DNA of 64,000 nt from an uncultured Lachnospiraceae bacterium (GTDB lineage: Bacteria > Bacillota > Clostridia > Lachnospirales > Lachnospiraceae). Shown one piece after another: positions 63,931-64,000 of the stretch. The stretch lies in NCBI GenBank assembly GCA_946554445.1, contig CAMNSD010000019.1, positions 17,533 through 81,532 on the forward strand. Reading direction: 5' to 3'. The translations under genes were made by a program, and so were the position numbers. The notes beneath the pieces were generated by a model. It was given only the letters and a program-made list of their open reading frames with translations. It was not told the DNA's origin and did not search any database. Every line of letters starts with the position of its first letter. Position 1 is the first letter of the stretch.

Positions 63931-64000
63931 TCATCTAACATATGAAGATAGCGTAAGTTTATTGTAGGAATAGGACAGACAGAATAGCCCCTTGATCCGG

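Overview
The window looks like ordinary chromosome from a Gram-positive anaerobe of the Clostridia, most likely the family Lachnospiraceae. The reasons are strong AGGAGG-type ribosome binding sites, TTGACA/TATAAT promoters, the recO-yqzL-era cluster, an ACT/UPF0210 pair, an activase-DUF2229 fusion, FeoAB, ferredoxin-type aldo/keto reductase, ECF transport, and small families typical of that group (a DUF6472-like protein, a UPF0397-like S component). The family assignment is inferred from gene content; no rRNA or tRNA gene is present to confirm it. I see no phage, insertion sequence, CRISPR array or defence island.

Most genes lie on the minus strand. Bases 1-10067 read leftwards as one long probable operon: an M16C protease, a DUF4349 lipoprotein, era, a yqzL-like gene, recO, a lipoprotein, glycyl-tRNA synthetase and alanyl-tRNA synthetase (cut by the window edge). 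Bases 10237-12484 hold a three-gene unit ending in a terminator: a degenerate rhomboid-like membrane protein, a sigma-70-like protein lacking its DNA-reading regions, and a small unknown protein. A plus-strand activase of 1414 residues and plus-strand metA flank two small Cys-containing proteins. Bases 18880-24254 carry an envelope O-acetylation pair (MBOAT and SGNH) followed by rluF and ligA. An rRNA methyltransferase and a GH13 enzyme follow.

Bases 27633-31225 are a plus-strand island: a TetR regulator, a sodium/proline-type symporter and an HTH regulator with a large sensor-like domain. Leftward again come a small alarmone synthetase, a polytopic membrane protein paired with a glycerol-1-phosphate dehydrogenase, and a maltodextrin-type GH13 behind a cre-like palindrome. 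FeoAB, a sugar-nucleotide-type epimerase, and an ECF transporter (S, fused A1A2, T) follow; the ECF genes have a consensus promoter and an internal terminator. Bases 43611-52908 are a housekeeping run: zf-HC2 protein, polA, coaE, an FtsA-like protein with an unusual C-terminus, walJ, a membrane protein, ACT and UPF0210. The right end has a GH25 muramidase, a CACHE/PAS hybrid histidine kinase, a 4Fe-4S aldo/keto reductase, an aminopeptidase P, a small Cys protein, a radical SAM protein and a MATE exporter.

The most distinctive non-coding signal is a set of short structured repeats between genes. One family (31243, 34897, 49604, with fragments elsewhere) pairs a stem capped by GAA with a second stem; base changes in the first stem are mostly compensated, so the structure appears to be kept. 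A second family (40062, 61371) sits just before the ribosome binding site of two unrelated genes. The most unusual proteins are the sigma-like, rhomboid-like and FtsA-like ones.
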